Positions 46,932-56,009 of a stretch of 64,000 bases of DNA are shown one piece after another. The position numbers and the translations under genes were made by a program. Position 1 is the first letter of the stretch, and each line of letters begins with the position of its first letter. Origin of the DNA: Promethearchaeota archaeon. GTDB taxonomy: Archaea > Asgardarchaeota > Lokiarchaeia > Sigyniarchaeales > SOKP01. The stretch spans positions 124,001 through 188,000 of the forward strand of contig JAHLWS010000077.1 in NCBI GenBank assembly GCA_019057795.1, given 5' to 3'. The notes beneath the pieces were generated by a model that worked only from the letters and a program-made list of their open reading frames with translations, was not told the DNA's origin and made no database searches.

Positions 46932-46945
46932 TCTCCCTCCCGCCA

Positions 46946-46962
46946 TCTTCTTTTTACTTTTT
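46946..46962 (+). terminator. T-rich terminator of the tRNA gene
   Basis: TCTTCTTTTTACTTTTT follows the discriminator base directly, a usual archaeal stop for tRNA genes. Confidence 0.5.
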
Positions 46963-47157
46963 CCCACCGCTCTACTCTCATTCTATAGATATTACTAATC
47001 CAGTATTCGGGTATGTTTAAATAGGGGCTATTCTGTAATGACTTCATTTAGAAATTACAAAAAAAATAAGTAAGTTTGATAAAATCTAGGATAGAATATT
47101 AATAACTGCATGATTTCTAATTAATTATTATTTTAGTAAAAATCAAATGAGATTAAT

Positions 47158-48462
47158 ATGAAATTAATTGAAATTATTGGTTTAGAAGAAAAGCACGCTC
47201 AACTTTTAGGAAAAGCAGGTATAAAGGAAGTAGAAGATCTTTTGGCTCTTAGTTACTATCAGATTAAACAATTAGCAAGAAATATAGGCGTGACGGTAAA
47301 TAGACTTGATACGTGGCAAGAACACGCCGATCTAATGAGAATCGAGGGCGTGAATCCTGAAATAGCTAACGCTCTAAATCTAATAGGTATCGATTCTGTC
47401 AAAGAATTTGCTTACAGAAATTCTAAAAATACAGTTGAAAAGTTAAAACTGTTAAAGAAAGACAATCCAAAAGTCCTTACAAAGCTTCCAACGCTTAAAA
47501 ACGTAGAAGAGTGGACTAAAAACGCAAAAAGTTTAGCAGAAGTGCCAAAAAAGGATGGTAAACCAAAAAAGAAGCCATCACCTAAGAAAAAACCCTCACC
47601 TAAAGAAAGACCATCCTCAGATATACCGATTATAGAAAATTATAAGCCTTTTGAAAAATTCGAGAAAGATTATGGTAAATTTGGTCCAGGTTATTGGAAT
47701 AACAAATGGAAAACGGCACCAATTATCTACACTGGAAGAGCTTTGAGAGGAGAATCGTACAAAAAACAAATCGATGTAGATGTGAAAGCGTTCATGAAGG
47801 ATAACGACGCAATATTATGGCACGTTATAACTCAACTTGATCTAAGGAAAGAAAGTCCAAACGAAACAGCTTTAACGATCCAAAATTTCGTGTGCAATTT
47901 TCTAAAATATAAGTACGACGATATCGCGTCAGAATGTCCCGAATTCTGGTTATTTCCCTTCGAGACAATTCAATCAGAAATCGGGGATTGTGAGGACGGA
48001 GCCATCCTCATCGCTAGTCTGTTAATTAATGCGGGCATTCCTTCATGGAGAGTTAAAGTATGCGCCGCTCAAGTAATGGCCGATCCGGTATTTGCTCCTT
48101 CAGATTCAGAGTTAGGAGGGCACGCGTATTGTATATATTTGGCAGATCGTCCAGAATCAGAACGAAAACTAGAGTGGTTAATACTAGACTGGTGTTATTT
48201 GCAAGATCCTGAGGTTCCAATTGAAGAAAAACCCTTAGCGCGAGATGGTGGGCAGGGAAATGCTTATCGAAACATTTGGTTTACTTTTAACGACGAAGAA
48301 TCGTGGGCGCAAAGTAGTTTTGAAGTCAAGGAAGGACGAATTAGCCGGAATCGCACGGCACAGAAAGACGAGGTTTTAGCGCCTTTAAAAAACATCTTAA
48401 AAAGTCTAGCGAGCGAAGAGCTCGAAAAAATATTCAGGAAATTAAATATTGAGATCGAATAA
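47158..48462 (+). CDS. HhH/DUF4332-like domain fused to a transglutaminase-like domain
   Basis: A 434-residue protein. Residues 1-120 hold tandem helix-hairpin-helix-like repeats (LGKAGIKEVEDLLALS, RIEGVNPEIANALNLIGI). A Lys/Pro linker with repeated KKKPSPK follows. The C-terminal half has a transglutaminase-like Cys-His-Asp triad: Cys278 in EIGDCEDGA, His322 in GGHAYC and Asp344 in LILDWCY. It could be a cysteine peptidase or acyltransferase tethered to DNA or protein by HhH repeats. No signal peptide. Substrate unknown. Confidence 0.8.
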   Translation: MKLIEIIGLEEKHAQLLGKAGIKEVEDLLALSYYQIKQLARNIGVTVNRLDTWQEHADLMRIEGVNPEIANALNLIGIDSVKEFAYRNSKNTVEKLKLLKKDNPKVLTKLPTLKNVEEWTKNAKSLAEVPKKDGKPKKKPSPKKKPSPKERPSSDIPIIENYKPFEKFEKDYGKFGPGYWNNKWKTAPIIYTGRALRGESYKKQIDVDVKAFMKDNDAILWHVITQLDLRKESPNETALTIQNFVCNFLKYKYDDIASECPEFWLFPFETIQSEIGDCEDGAILIASLLINAGIPSWRVKVCAAQVMADPVFAPSDSELGGHAYCIYLADRPESERKLEWLILDWCYLQDPEVPIEEKPLARDGGQGNAYRNIWFTFNDEESWAQSSFEVKEGRISRNRTAQKDEVLAPLKNILKSLASEELEKIFRKLNIEIE

Positions 48463-48501
48463 ATTTAAACTTTAATATTGATCTTTTATTTTTTACTTTT
48501 T

Positions 48502-49143
48502 TTAAGTATCTCCTTCTTTACTGTTATCTTCCTTGAATAATGAAGCGCTACAATAGGGACAAAAACGAGCCCCTTCGCGACCTACTTCAGAACCACAGTT
48601 AGAACATTTTATTTTAAAGTCAACTGAAGAAGGGATCGTTTCAATTACATATTCGGTAATTTCCTTCATTAACTTCTGTACTTCCGTGATTTTCTCTTTT
48701 TTTACTTCTTCGGGAAAAGAATTAATGTAAATTGAAGAAAGTTCAACTAAAACATTTCGAACAAACTTAAGTTGGTCAAAGAAATTTTTATTTATCTTTA
48801 CTTTCAATATTTCTTCTCCAGCTTCAGATAGAGAATACACCTTTCGAAGCGGACCAACCTGAGTTTTGACGGTCCTTACTTTTAAGAATCCATCTCTCTT
48901 TAACTTGGATAGAAGCGGATAAATGGTCCCCGATTGGGCTTCCCATGTCCCCGCAAAGTGTTCGTTTAAAACCCTGATTAAATCATAACCCGAGATTATT
49001 TGGTTATTAAATATGTGTTCTATAATCGTAAATTCTAGCGGTGTTAATCTTCTCTTTTTAACATTGTCAAAAATTTCCCGTTTAAGTTTGGAACGTATTT
49101 CCGCCATATCTTCTTCGAGATCTAGAGATTTCCCTAACCACAT
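48502..49143 (-). CDS. PadR-family transcription regulator with C-terminal zinc ribbon, copy 1
   Basis: A 213-residue PadR winged-helix protein (LTPLEFTIIEHIF, then GYDLIRVLNEHFAGTWEAQSGTIYPLLSKLKRDGFL), a dimerising helix region, and a zinc ribbon CSNCGSEVGREGARFCPYC. The whole protein is paralogous to 49932-50582, including the unusual N-terminus MWLGK.LDLE. It follows a 2TM-domain gene (29-bp gap), and PadR proteins often regulate such adjacent membrane genes. Confidence 0.88.
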   Translation of the reverse strand: MWLGKSLDLEEDMAEIRSKLKREIFDNVKKRRLTPLEFTIIEHIFNNQIISGYDLIRVLNEHFAGTWEAQSGTIYPLLSKLKRDGFLKVRTVKTQVGPLRKVYSLSEAGEEILKVKINKNFFDQLKFVRNVLVELSSIYINSFPEEVKKEKITEVQKLMKEITEYVIETIPSSVDFKIKCSNCGSEVGREGARFCPYCSASLFKEDNSKEGDT

Positions 49144-49172
49144 TCGGATTTTACCATTTACAATTCTTTTAA

Positions 49173-49715
49173 TTACGCACTTTTTTTTCTCAATTTATTC
49201 ATTTCCTTTTCAATTGCTCGCTCCATTCGCGTTTGTTTTTCGCCTTCTTCATAGAGTTTTTTATTATAAAACCCTTTGTATACAATATAGTGTATTATCA
49301 AAGCCAAGCCCCAAAAGAAGGCGGGAAAAGCAGACCACAAAAACCAAGTTTGTACATTTGGCATAGCGTTAATGAAGTTATTAATAATAAACAAAAATAG
49401 TATTACAACAATATATGATACGGTGTTAAAGATTACACCTCTTTTAGCAATGGGGTAAACACCTCTCGCATAAACTAAATATGCGGTTATATGAATAACC
49501 AATCCTATCAACCAACCAAAAATCGGAAATATAACCCATGCAAAGAATGGAGTAAATAGCACATTTACTGAAATTAATAATACTATCGTTAATACATAGG
49601 CGGTTAAATGAATTTTAACTGAAAGTCGAAATTTTATTTTCAAAGCGGCTATACGGCGGAGATTTTCTTCTGAAAAACCATTTTCATTAGACTCATTCAC
49701 GATTATTCGTCCCAA
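49173..49715 (-). CDS. Membrane protein with two 2TM-domain repeats, copy 1
   Basis: A 180-residue protein with four hydrophobic segments in two pairs. The conserved ALKIKFRLSVKIHLTAYV and VIFPIFGWLIGLVIHITAYLVYARGVYP segments are typical of the 2TM domain, and the second pair (SAFPAFFWGLALIIHYIVYKGF) repeats the pattern. A charged C-terminal helix follows. First gene of a 2TM-PadR pair. Function unknown; the PadR partner suggests a regulated membrane response. Confidence 0.8.
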   Translation of the reverse strand: MGRIIVNESNENGFSEENLRRIAALKIKFRLSVKIHLTAYVLTIVLLISVNVLFTPFFAWVIFPIFGWLIGLVIHITAYLVYARGVYPIAKRGVIFNTVSYIVVILFLFIINNFINAMPNVQTWFLWSAFPAFFWGLALIIHYIVYKGFYNKKLYEEGEKQTRMERAIEKEMNKLRKKSA

Positions 49716-49931
49716 GTAATTTTAATTTTATTTATTATCTTTATATGATTTCTGTATTTTTTTATGATGATTAACTTATGATTTGCTGATTATTTAATAA
49801 CTTTAATTATTTAAAAATTTGTTGATTCTACATAGCCATAGGAAATACATCTTGTTTAGACTACTAAAAGAATTTCTTGAAAAAAAATAAAAAGAATTTT
49901 AAAGTTAATTTAAACGCTATAAGAAGCGATT

Positions 49932-50582
49932 TTATTCTTGTACATTTGAGTTTTCTACTTCTCTTTCTTCCTCAGGAGCTAATTGAGTCCCACAGAAAGG
50001 GCAGTAAGCCACTTTCCTACCGATTTCATTACCGCAACTTGTGCACTTTGCTTTAAACCTAAGAGTTGAGGGGATACTATCTTTTATCCTTTCGAAAGAC
50101 TCGTTTAAGGTTGTTAGCACATCATTGATGATTTTTTTCCTTACTTGTTTAATATGTGATTTCACATAGATGGAAGCTAGTTCTATGATAAAGTTCTCCA
50201 AAAACTTAAGTTGGTCCAAGAAATTCTTATTAACCTTCAATTTTAATATTTCTTCACCAGCGTCAGTTAATGAGTATATCTTTCGGATCGGTCCAATTGG
50301 ACTTTTAACCATTTTAGATTTTAAGAAGCCATTTCGCTCCAGTTTTGACACAATTGGGTAGATAGTACCAGACCTAGCTTTCCAGGTTCCAGCAAAGTGT
50401 TTATTTAATGTTTGGATAATATCATAGCCTGAGAGGGCGTTACTATTGAAAATTACTTCGATTATAGTGAATTCGAGAGGAGTTAGCTTATTTTTTTTAA
50501 TTTTTTTAAAAATTTCTTGTTTGATTTTGGATCTCAACATTTCAATATCGTCTTCAAGATCTAAGAATTTTCCCAGCCACAT
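49932..50582 (-). CDS. PadR-family regulator with C-terminal zinc ribbon, copy 2
   Basis: A 216-residue paralogue of the 48502-49143 protein, with identical architecture: winged helix (NKHFAGTWKARSGTIYPIVSKLERNGFL), dimer helices and zinc ribbon CTSCGNEIGRKVAYCPFC. It ends in an acidic tail. It follows its own 2TM gene (18-bp gap), so the two genes were duplicated together. Confidence 0.88.
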   Translation of the reverse strand: MWLGKFLDLEDDIEMLRSKIKQEIFKKIKKNKLTPLEFTIIEVIFNSNALSGYDIIQTLNKHFAGTWKARSGTIYPIVSKLERNGFLKSKMVKSPIGPIRKIYSLTDAGEEILKLKVNKNFLDQLKFLENFIIELASIYVKSHIKQVRKKIINDVLTTLNESFERIKDSIPSTLRFKAKCTSCGNEIGRKVAYCPFCGTQLAPEEEREVENSNVQE

Positions 50583-50600
50583 TTTAATTTAGCTCCTCAA

Positions 50601-51116
50601 CTATTCCTTTTTTAATCTACTTTGCATTTTTTCCATTTCTTTTTCAACAGCACGTTCCCTTCTTGACTTCAATACACCTTGATCATCAGTCGTAGGTCGA
50701 TGATAGATGTAATATGTAACTAAGTGAATTACTAATCCTGTACCCCAGAGAAACGCCGGAAAAATTGACCAATAATAAAAAGGTGAATTGAAATAATTAG
50801 TTACAAATAAAAGCAACATTACGAATATATATGCCACTGAATGATAAATTGCGCCTCTCTTTGCCGACGGATATACTCCTCTCGCATATATTATATAAGA
50901 TGTGATGTGTTCAGCTACGCCAATAAGCCATCCAAAGATAGGAAATAACACCCACCAAAATGTTGGTGTAAAAACCAAGTTTATACCGCTAAGAAACGTA
51001 CAAACTGTAATGTATACGCTTATGTGTATTTTTACAGACATTCTATAATTCACTTTCCGGAGGGCTATACGACGAAGACTATCTTCCGAAAAACCGTTAT
51101 ATTTATGTTCATTCAT
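50601..51116 (-). CDS. Membrane protein with two 2TM-domain repeats, copy 2
   Basis: A 171-residue paralogue of 49173-49715: RRIALRKVNYRMSVKIHISVY, VLFPIFGWLIGVAEHITSYIIYARGVYP, and IFPAFLWGTGLVIHLVTYYIYH. Four hydrophobic segments and a charged C-terminal helix (RRERAVEKEMEKMQSRL). First gene of the second 2TM-PadR pair. A candidate tandem operator lies about 110 bp upstream. Confidence 0.8.
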   Translation of the reverse strand: MNEHKYNGFSEDSLRRIALRKVNYRMSVKIHISVYITVCTFLSGINLVFTPTFWWVLFPIFGWLIGVAEHITSYIIYARGVYPSAKRGAIYHSVAYIFVMLLLFVTNYFNSPFYYWSIFPAFLWGTGLVIHLVTYYIYHRPTTDDQGVLKSRRERAVEKEMEKMQSRLKKE

Positions 51117-51224
51117 ATTTTTTGTTCACTTCACTTTAAATTTTGCTTAATTCTATTTTAAATTAATATTTTTTAATTACAAATAATATAAAGAAATAAT
51201 CATTTATAAACCTATGTAGACTTG

Positions 51225-51261
51225 ACAATAGTCATTTGTTATAGAACAATAATCGTTTGTT
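51225..51261. promoter_or_regulatory. Candidate tandem operator (ACAA-N7-TTGT twice, 21 bp apart)
   Basis: Two related 16-mers (51225-51240 and 51246-51261) differ at two positions, and each contains ACAA and TTGT separated by seven bases, an imperfect palindrome. The 21-bp spacing is two helical turns. It lies between the divergent 2TM-PadR operon and the PAP2 gene, so a PadR dimer could bind here. The binding is inference. Confidence 0.5.
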
Positions 51262-51405
51262 GAAAAAACTTAGTAGAATAAAAAAAATTATTCGATTTTT
51301 ATAAATCTTATCAAGATGATTAAAAGTATCAAACTTATGATGTGTATGAAAAAGTTTTAATACCAAAATTTACGATTATCCCCAATCCACGATCTTAATT
51401 GTATT

Positions 51406-52059
51406 ATGTCGTTGTTTTCGGAATATATTGAAAAAATTGAAAAATGGGACCGCAAAGCGTTCCTTAGTTTATATAAGAGTGATTTTTCTAAGCGAACAAA
51501 ACAATTTGCTAACATTTTTAGCTTTTTTGGAAGCTTGCATTTTTGGGGGCTTGTCTGGCTCTCTTGGTTCATCTATGGTTTCTTCACAAAAGATTATTAT
51601 CTCTTAGTATTGTTCACAGGAGCGTTTGACCAGTCTGTCATCATACATATAATTATTCGCTATGGAATTGTTAGAAGAAATAGACCTTACATCAAGCTTA
51701 AGACTGAAGGTGTTGAGCAACACGACGATTTTATTAGGATCCCATATATTATGTCAGAATCTGAAGCAAAATCTTTTCCAAGCGGTCACGTTACGTTCTT
51801 CCTTCTCTTTGGAATTGTTTTTGCTTTTTATTTTAATAGTTGGATCATTTTTTTGATATTTTTAGGATTAGACGTAGTGATGGCTTTCTCGCGCCTGATT
51901 TTGGGAGTCCATTTTCCAAGCGATGTGATTTTTGGCTTTGTATTTGCATCCCTTTACGCATTGTTATACCTTGGATTTACCTACACCTTTTGGGTTGATC
52001 TTTATTACTTTCTCGGGCCTATAGTATCGCGAATTTTTCTTTTCTGGTTGTATATATAA
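51406..52059 (+). CDS. PAP2-family (type 2) phosphatidic acid phosphatase
   Basis: A 217-residue membrane protein with about five hydrophobic segments. The three phosphatase motifs are present: RRNRPYIKL-like first motif, SFPSGHV second, and SRLILGVHFPSDVIFG third. It would dephosphorylate lipid phosphates or polyprenyl pyrophosphates. Divergent from the 2TM-PadR operon. ATG start; a TATA-like stretch lies upstream. Confidence 0.88.
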   Translation: MSLFSEYIEKIEKWDRKAFLSLYKSDFSKRTKQFANIFSFFGSLHFWGLVWLSWFIYGFFTKDYYLLVLFTGAFDQSVIIHIIIRYGIVRRNRPYIKLKTEGVEQHDDFIRIPYIMSESEAKSFPSGHVTFFLLFGIVFAFYFNSWIIFLIFLGLDVVMAFSRLILGVHFPSDVIFGFVFASLYALLYLGFTYTFWVDLYYFLGPIVSRIFLFWLYI

Positions 52060-52365
52060 CATAAAGGTAGAGAAATGTTTTAATAAAATTCTCAATTTTT
52101 GTATTTTTTTCTTAAATTTTCACTGTTTCGTCGTATTTTTCTGTTAAATGAGGTTTCATTATATGAACGAAGATTATCTAAAAGGGGATCAAACACAATT
52201 CGACTACAATTGATATCAAAAACGGAGCTCTCAATCCAAGGGAATCTAGAACTATCCCGCTCTATACGAAATTTAACTCGGGAATTAGCAATTAACAAAA
52301 AAGGAAATTACTTTTTTAATGATCATAACGAATTAGAAAATAGGTTAATTAAAAAATTAAAATTG

Positions 52366-53076
52366 ATGTTGAATATGACTAGAAATGATAATGATCCTAC
52401 ATGTCATAAATGCAACTCTATAAATTATTGTGCAGTTGGAAGGGCTAGCAAGATTTTAGATAATTGTCCCATGAAAATGCATCCCGATATTGAGAAAAAA
52501 GCAAAAGAACTTTATAAGAAAGATGAGTTTGTTAAAAGATCAACGGGAGTTGCATCTATTGTTGAAGCAAAAGGGTATATTCACTGGCCTCGCTTAAAGG
52601 ATACCATAGAATATGCGAAAGGAATGGGATATACTAAATTAGGTTTAGCTTTCTGTGTAGGAATGATTGAAGAAGCAAAAAGAATTGCAGAAATATTGGA
52701 AAAATATGGATTTGAAGTCGTATCTGTTTGTTGTAAAACTGGAGCCGTAAAAAAGGTAGATGTGGGCGTACCTGAAGAATACACTATGATTTCCAAAACA
52801 GGCTACACGATCGGGTGGATCACTTGTAATCCAGTAGCTCAAGCACTTCTATTAAATAATTCTTCCACCGATATGAATGTTCTCGTTGGTCTCTGTGTCG
52901 GACACGATATAAACTTTACGCGACTGTCGGAAGCGCCGGTAACGACTTTAATCGCAAAAGATAGATCTTCCCCTCATAATCCTGCAGCTATTCTGTTTTC
53001 CCACTATGGAAAAGAGTTCTTTGCTGCTGAGCTTAAAAATATAAGACGCTTAGAAATGAAAAAAAAGAAAGAATAA
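52366..53076 (+). CDS. DUF1847-family metal-binding protein
   Basis: About 236 residues with CHKCNSINYC near the N-terminus, IVEAKGYIHWPRLKDTIEYAKGMGY, VVSVCCKTGAV, WITCNPVAQA, and VGLCVGHD; these conserved cysteines define DUF1847 and suggest metal or cluster binding. The open frame extends to 52099, but those 89 residues are unlike the family; the ATG at 52366 (or 52375) is the likely start. Function unknown. Confidence 0.75.
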   Translation: MLNMTRNDNDPTCHKCNSINYCAVGRASKILDNCPMKMHPDIEKKAKELYKKDEFVKRSTGVASIVEAKGYIHWPRLKDTIEYAKGMGYTKLGLAFCVGMIEEAKRIAEILEKYGFEVVSVCCKTGAVKKVDVGVPEEYTMISKTGYTIGWITCNPVAQALLLNNSSTDMNVLVGLCVGHDINFTRLSEAPVTTLIAKDRSSPHNPAAILFSHYGKEFFAAELKNIRRLEMKKKKE

Positions 53077-53087
53077 TGAATAATAAC

Positions 53088-53112
53088 TATTTTTTATTTT
53101 TAATTTTTTAAC
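53088..53112 (+). terminator. T-rich stop between convergent DUF1847 and nitroreductase genes
   Basis: Two T-rich runs (ATTTTTTATTTTTAATTTTTTA) follow the DUF1847 stop codon and adjoin the end of the convergent gene. Confidence 0.4.
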
Positions 53113-53121
53113 GAAATTTAA

Positions 53122-53652
53122 TTAAAACCAATCTATAAATTCGTCTATCGCTCTTCTTTCCCTTTCGTCTGTGCTTTTTTCTAAAGCGTCGTCAATTAGT
53201 CCTGCAGTAATTATGCCCATTAATTCGTATTTATCATTCGATAGTTTGAAGATTTCATTAATTTTTTCTTTATTTTTTAAGATTTCGCCTATCCAAACCG
53301 CTCCTAATCCCTTAGCGTGAATACATAAAAGCATGTTTTGAATAAAAGCTCCCATCGCTAAAACATCCTTTACACGATCGTAAGCTCTTTCTAAGTCTAA
53401 GAAGACAACGAAATTAAGATAAGCGCTTTCAATAATTCCTCCGTACTTCGATTGTTCTGCAATCATACGCTTAACAGTGGGATGTGAGACAATACAAACT
53501 TTCCAAGGCTGGCTATTTTGACCAGAAGGCGCCCATCGACCGCAATCTAATATCTCTCTTATCGTGTCGTTATCAATTTTCTTATAAATAAAATTTCTGA
53601 CTGATTTTCGCGACTTAATCAAATCCAACAAATTGTTTGTTTTTGATTCCAT
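53122..53652 (-). CDS. Nitroreductase-family FMN-dependent oxidoreductase
   Basis: A 176-residue protein with LIKSRKSVRNFIYK at the N-terminus, then GRWAPSGQNSQPWKVCIV (FMN-binding), MLLCIHAKGLGAVWIGE and a C-terminal charged tail. The set matches single-domain nitroreductases, which are homodimers reducing nitro, quinone or enone substrates with NAD(P)H. The start ATG is at 53652. Substrate unknown. Confidence 0.88.
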   Translation of the reverse strand: MESKTNNLLDLIKSRKSVRNFIYKKIDNDTIREILDCGRWAPSGQNSQPWKVCIVSHPTVKRMIAEQSKYGGIIESAYLNFVVFLDLERAYDRVKDVLAMGAFIQNMLLCIHAKGLGAVWIGEILKNKEKINEIFKLSNDKYELMGIITAGLIDDALEKSTDERERRAIDEFIDWF

Positions 53653-53737
53653 ATTTTAAGAATTTGTTATAAAGAAATTTATACTTTTGCTTAAATGTTG
53701 TATGAAACATGAAACAATCAAATTAAAATAAGTATAA

Positions 53738-55441
53738 ATGATTCTACAATTTGATTTTAATATGGCTGAATGGAAGTATAAATGGTGGCAAAAAACTACA
53801 GTATATCAAATCTACCCTCGATCATTTAAAGATAGTACTGGTAATGGTATTGGAGATTTACAGGGGATAATTTCAAAATTAGATTATTTAGAAGAGTTAG
53901 GCATAGAAACCATATGGTTTAGCCCCTTTTTTGATTCTCCTCAACAAGATCACGGTTATGACATTAGAGATTTCCGTAGTATCGCACCGGAATATGGGAC
54001 ATTAAAAGATTTTAATCAACTCCTAAAGGAAATGCACGATAGAAACATGAAAATGGTTTTGGATTTCGTTCTTAATCATACATCTATTGATCATCCATGG
54101 TTCATTGAATCTGCTTCAAGTAGGGACAATCCAAAGCGTAATTGGTATATATGGCGTGATGGCAAAAAATCTGGTGGTAGGAAGCCACCAAACAATTGGA
54201 CTACAATGACTGGAGGTTGTGCTTGGTTATATTACGAAAACACTGATCAATGGGTTTATTTCCATTTTTTGCCGAGCATGATTGATTTAAATTATCGTAA
54301 TCCTGAAGTAAAGGAGGAAATGTTTAATACGATGCGTTTTTGGTTAGATAAAGGAGTTGATGGATTTCGATTAGACATTCTTCATGCTATTTATGAAGAT
54401 GAACATTTAATAAATGATAAATTTAGTTGGACAATCATTCCTTCAGACAAAAAAGTGGATACGCTTTTTCATAAGCACAAATACGATTTAAACCTACCTG
54501 AAACCTTTGATTTTGCTCTGGAATTAAGAGAAGTAATGGATGAGTATGAACCTGAAAGATTTCTTGTAGGTGAGGTTTTTGGTTCCATTGAGGAGATTAA
54601 AAAGTATTATGGCCCTAATAACAATGGATTGCACATGTGTTTTTTATTCGAGTTTGCTTCAACACCGTTTGACCCAAAAAAATACATAAGCTTATTATCA
54701 AGGATTGAAAAAGCATTGCCATTTCCGTTTACTCCAACTTTTGTTTATGGAAACCATGATATAGATCGTTACATATCTCTTTTAAAAAACAATTTTCATA
54801 AAGCAAAAATTCTCGCAACTATGCAATTAACCTTAAGAGGTGTTCCATTTATTTATTATGGGGAAAAGATTGGGATGCCCAACGTTAGGTTCAAGCTAAA
54901 AACTAGTGAGGATCCAATTGGACGTAAATTTTCATGGTTTCCAATGCCGCAATTAAGTAGGTTAATTGGTTTTTCTTTAACTCGAGATCGCTGTAGAACT
55001 CCAATGCAGTGGAATAATGAGAAAAATGCAGGATTCTCCTCTAATATCGAAATCGAACCTTGGTTAAAAGTTTCAGATACTTTCGAGAAAATAAATGTTG
55101 AAAAAGAACAAAAGAATCCTGCTTCATTGTTAAACTGCTACAAAAGACTATTAAAAGTTAGAAAAGAAAATATAGCATTACAAGAAGGTGAATTGCAGCT
55201 TATTGAAAATGAGAAATTGGAGAGGACTTATATTTCTTATACTAGAGGCCATAAAACTCAAAAAATCTTTATATATTTAAATTTTACAAAGAAAGAATTA
55301 TTAATAAAAACTCCTATAGAAAAACCAGAACTTTTATTCTCAACATTATCGAATAGAAAAGGTATAGATACTGAAGCGTATAATGGAAATATTAAATTAA
55401 CTCCTTTAGAAGGTATAATTTTTAAAAAAAATAAAAAATAA
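53738..55441 (+). CDS. GH13 alpha-glucosidase (oligo-1,6-glucosidase/trehalulose-type)
   Basis: The 567-residue protein has VYQIYPRSFKDSTGNGIGDLQGI and the four GH13 regions: LDFVLNHTS, GVDGFRLDI (nucleophile Asp213), FLVGEVFG (acid/base Glu279), and YGNHDIDR (Asp341). RCRTPMQWNNEKNAGF follows, as in oligo-1,6-glucosidases. There is no signal peptide. It would hydrolyse alpha-glucosidic oligosaccharides in the cytoplasm. An alternative start is Met9 at 53762. Confidence 0.92.
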   Translation: MILQFDFNMAEWKYKWWQKTTVYQIYPRSFKDSTGNGIGDLQGIISKLDYLEELGIETIWFSPFFDSPQQDHGYDIRDFRSIAPEYGTLKDFNQLLKEMHDRNMKMVLDFVLNHTSIDHPWFIESASSRDNPKRNWYIWRDGKKSGGRKPPNNWTTMTGGCAWLYYENTDQWVYFHFLPSMIDLNYRNPEVKEEMFNTMRFWLDKGVDGFRLDILHAIYEDEHLINDKFSWTIIPSDKKVDTLFHKHKYDLNLPETFDFALELREVMDEYEPERFLVGEVFGSIEEIKKYYGPNNNGLHMCFLFEFASTPFDPKKYISLLSRIEKALPFPFTPTFVYGNHDIDRYISLLKNNFHKAKILATMQLTLRGVPFIYYGEKIGMPNVRFKLKTSEDPIGRKFSWFPMPQLSRLIGFSLTRDRCRTPMQWNNEKNAGFSSNIEIEPWLKVSDTFEKINVEKEQKNPASLLNCYKRLLKVRKENIALQEGELQLIENEKLERTYISYTRGHKTQKIFIYLNFTKKELLIKTPIEKPELLFSTLSNRKGIDTEAYNGNIKLTPLEGIIFKKNKK

Positions 55442-55460
55442 AATTGAGTAAGAATTAAAA

Positions 55461-56000
55461 TTATTCTTTTTTTATTTCAATATCCTTTGCATCGTCTTCT
55501 AAAACATCATAGTATTCAATATCGCCAAAGCCACCAGTTGTAACGTCCTTCCAATGCACTTTTAGTGGCATGCCGATATATGCGTCTTTAAAGTCTATAT
55601 TGGGTTCTAATTGAGACATATGAGTCGTGTCAGAACCGTCTTGGTGAATACACACTATTGGTTTTTCTAACACTTCCCCCGTTTCAGGATCTTTGAGATA
55701 TATAATTGTATAAGTGGCCACTCGAGCAGTATCGCGTAAATCTACCCATCGATCAGGTTTAACCATACACTTTCCACATACTAATCTGGGGGGGAAAAAT
55801 ACTCTATTGCAACTCCGACATTCGTTTCCTACAAGTTTCTTCTGTTTTAATTTCTCTAAAAAGGGAGTCATATGAGTAATGTTAAATTTAAATGTGTAAC
55901 TTGCCAAGTACCACTTGCCTGGCATCGTTCTAGTTCTAACATAATCCTTTTTTATATAATCCATAGATTTTCTTTGTGTTTGTTTTGACACTTTTTTCAA
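55461..56000 (-). CDS. DUF35 OB-fold/zinc-ribbon acyl-CoA-binding protein 2
   Basis: A 179-residue protein with the DUF35 rubredoxin-like ribbon KKLVGNECRSCNRVFFPPRLVCGKC (CxxC...CxxC) and an OB fold (ATYTIIYLKD, KVHWKDVTTGG). DUF35 subunits bind the acyl-CoA and hold thiolase partners together. Last gene of the four-gene operon, 9 bp after the thiolase. Confidence 0.88.
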   Translation of the reverse strand: MKKVSKQTQRKSMDYIKKDYVRTRTMPGKWYLASYTFKFNITHMTPFLEKLKQKKLVGNECRSCNRVFFPPRLVCGKCMVKPDRWVDLRDTARVATYTIIYLKDPETGEVLEKPIVCIHQDGSDTTHMSQLEPNIDFKDAYIGMPLKVHWKDVTTGGFGDIEYYDVLEDDAKDIEIKKE

Positions 56001-56009
56001 CCTCCAAAT

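Larger units (their letters stand above)
46796..46945 (+). tRNA. tRNA-Leu(UAA), interrupted by two non-canonical introns
   Basis: Acceptor stem GGCGGGA (46796-46802) pairs with TCCCGCC (46938-46944), with discriminator A. The D-stem is ACC (46805-46807) with GGT (46856-46858). The anticodon stem is CTGGA/TCCAG around loop CTTAAGA (46865-46871), anticodon UAA. The variable arm GGC-AAAG-GCC is class II length. The T-stem is GGGAG (46891-46895) with CTCCC (46933-46937). Removing 35 bases in the D arm and 30 in the T loop leaves an 85-nt tRNA with the standard T loop TTCAAAT. The 3' CCA is not encoded. No intron is present at the common 37/38 site. Confidence 0.9.

Noticed and set aside
49760..49800. 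C/D-box-like sequence (ATGATGA then CTGA)
   Set aside because: Spacing is too short for a C/D RNA and no second box pair is present.
52099..52365. N-terminal extension of the DUF1847 frame
   Set aside because: The sequence is unlike the family and has no Shine-Dalgarno for the upstream TTG; an ATG at 52366 gives the usual length.
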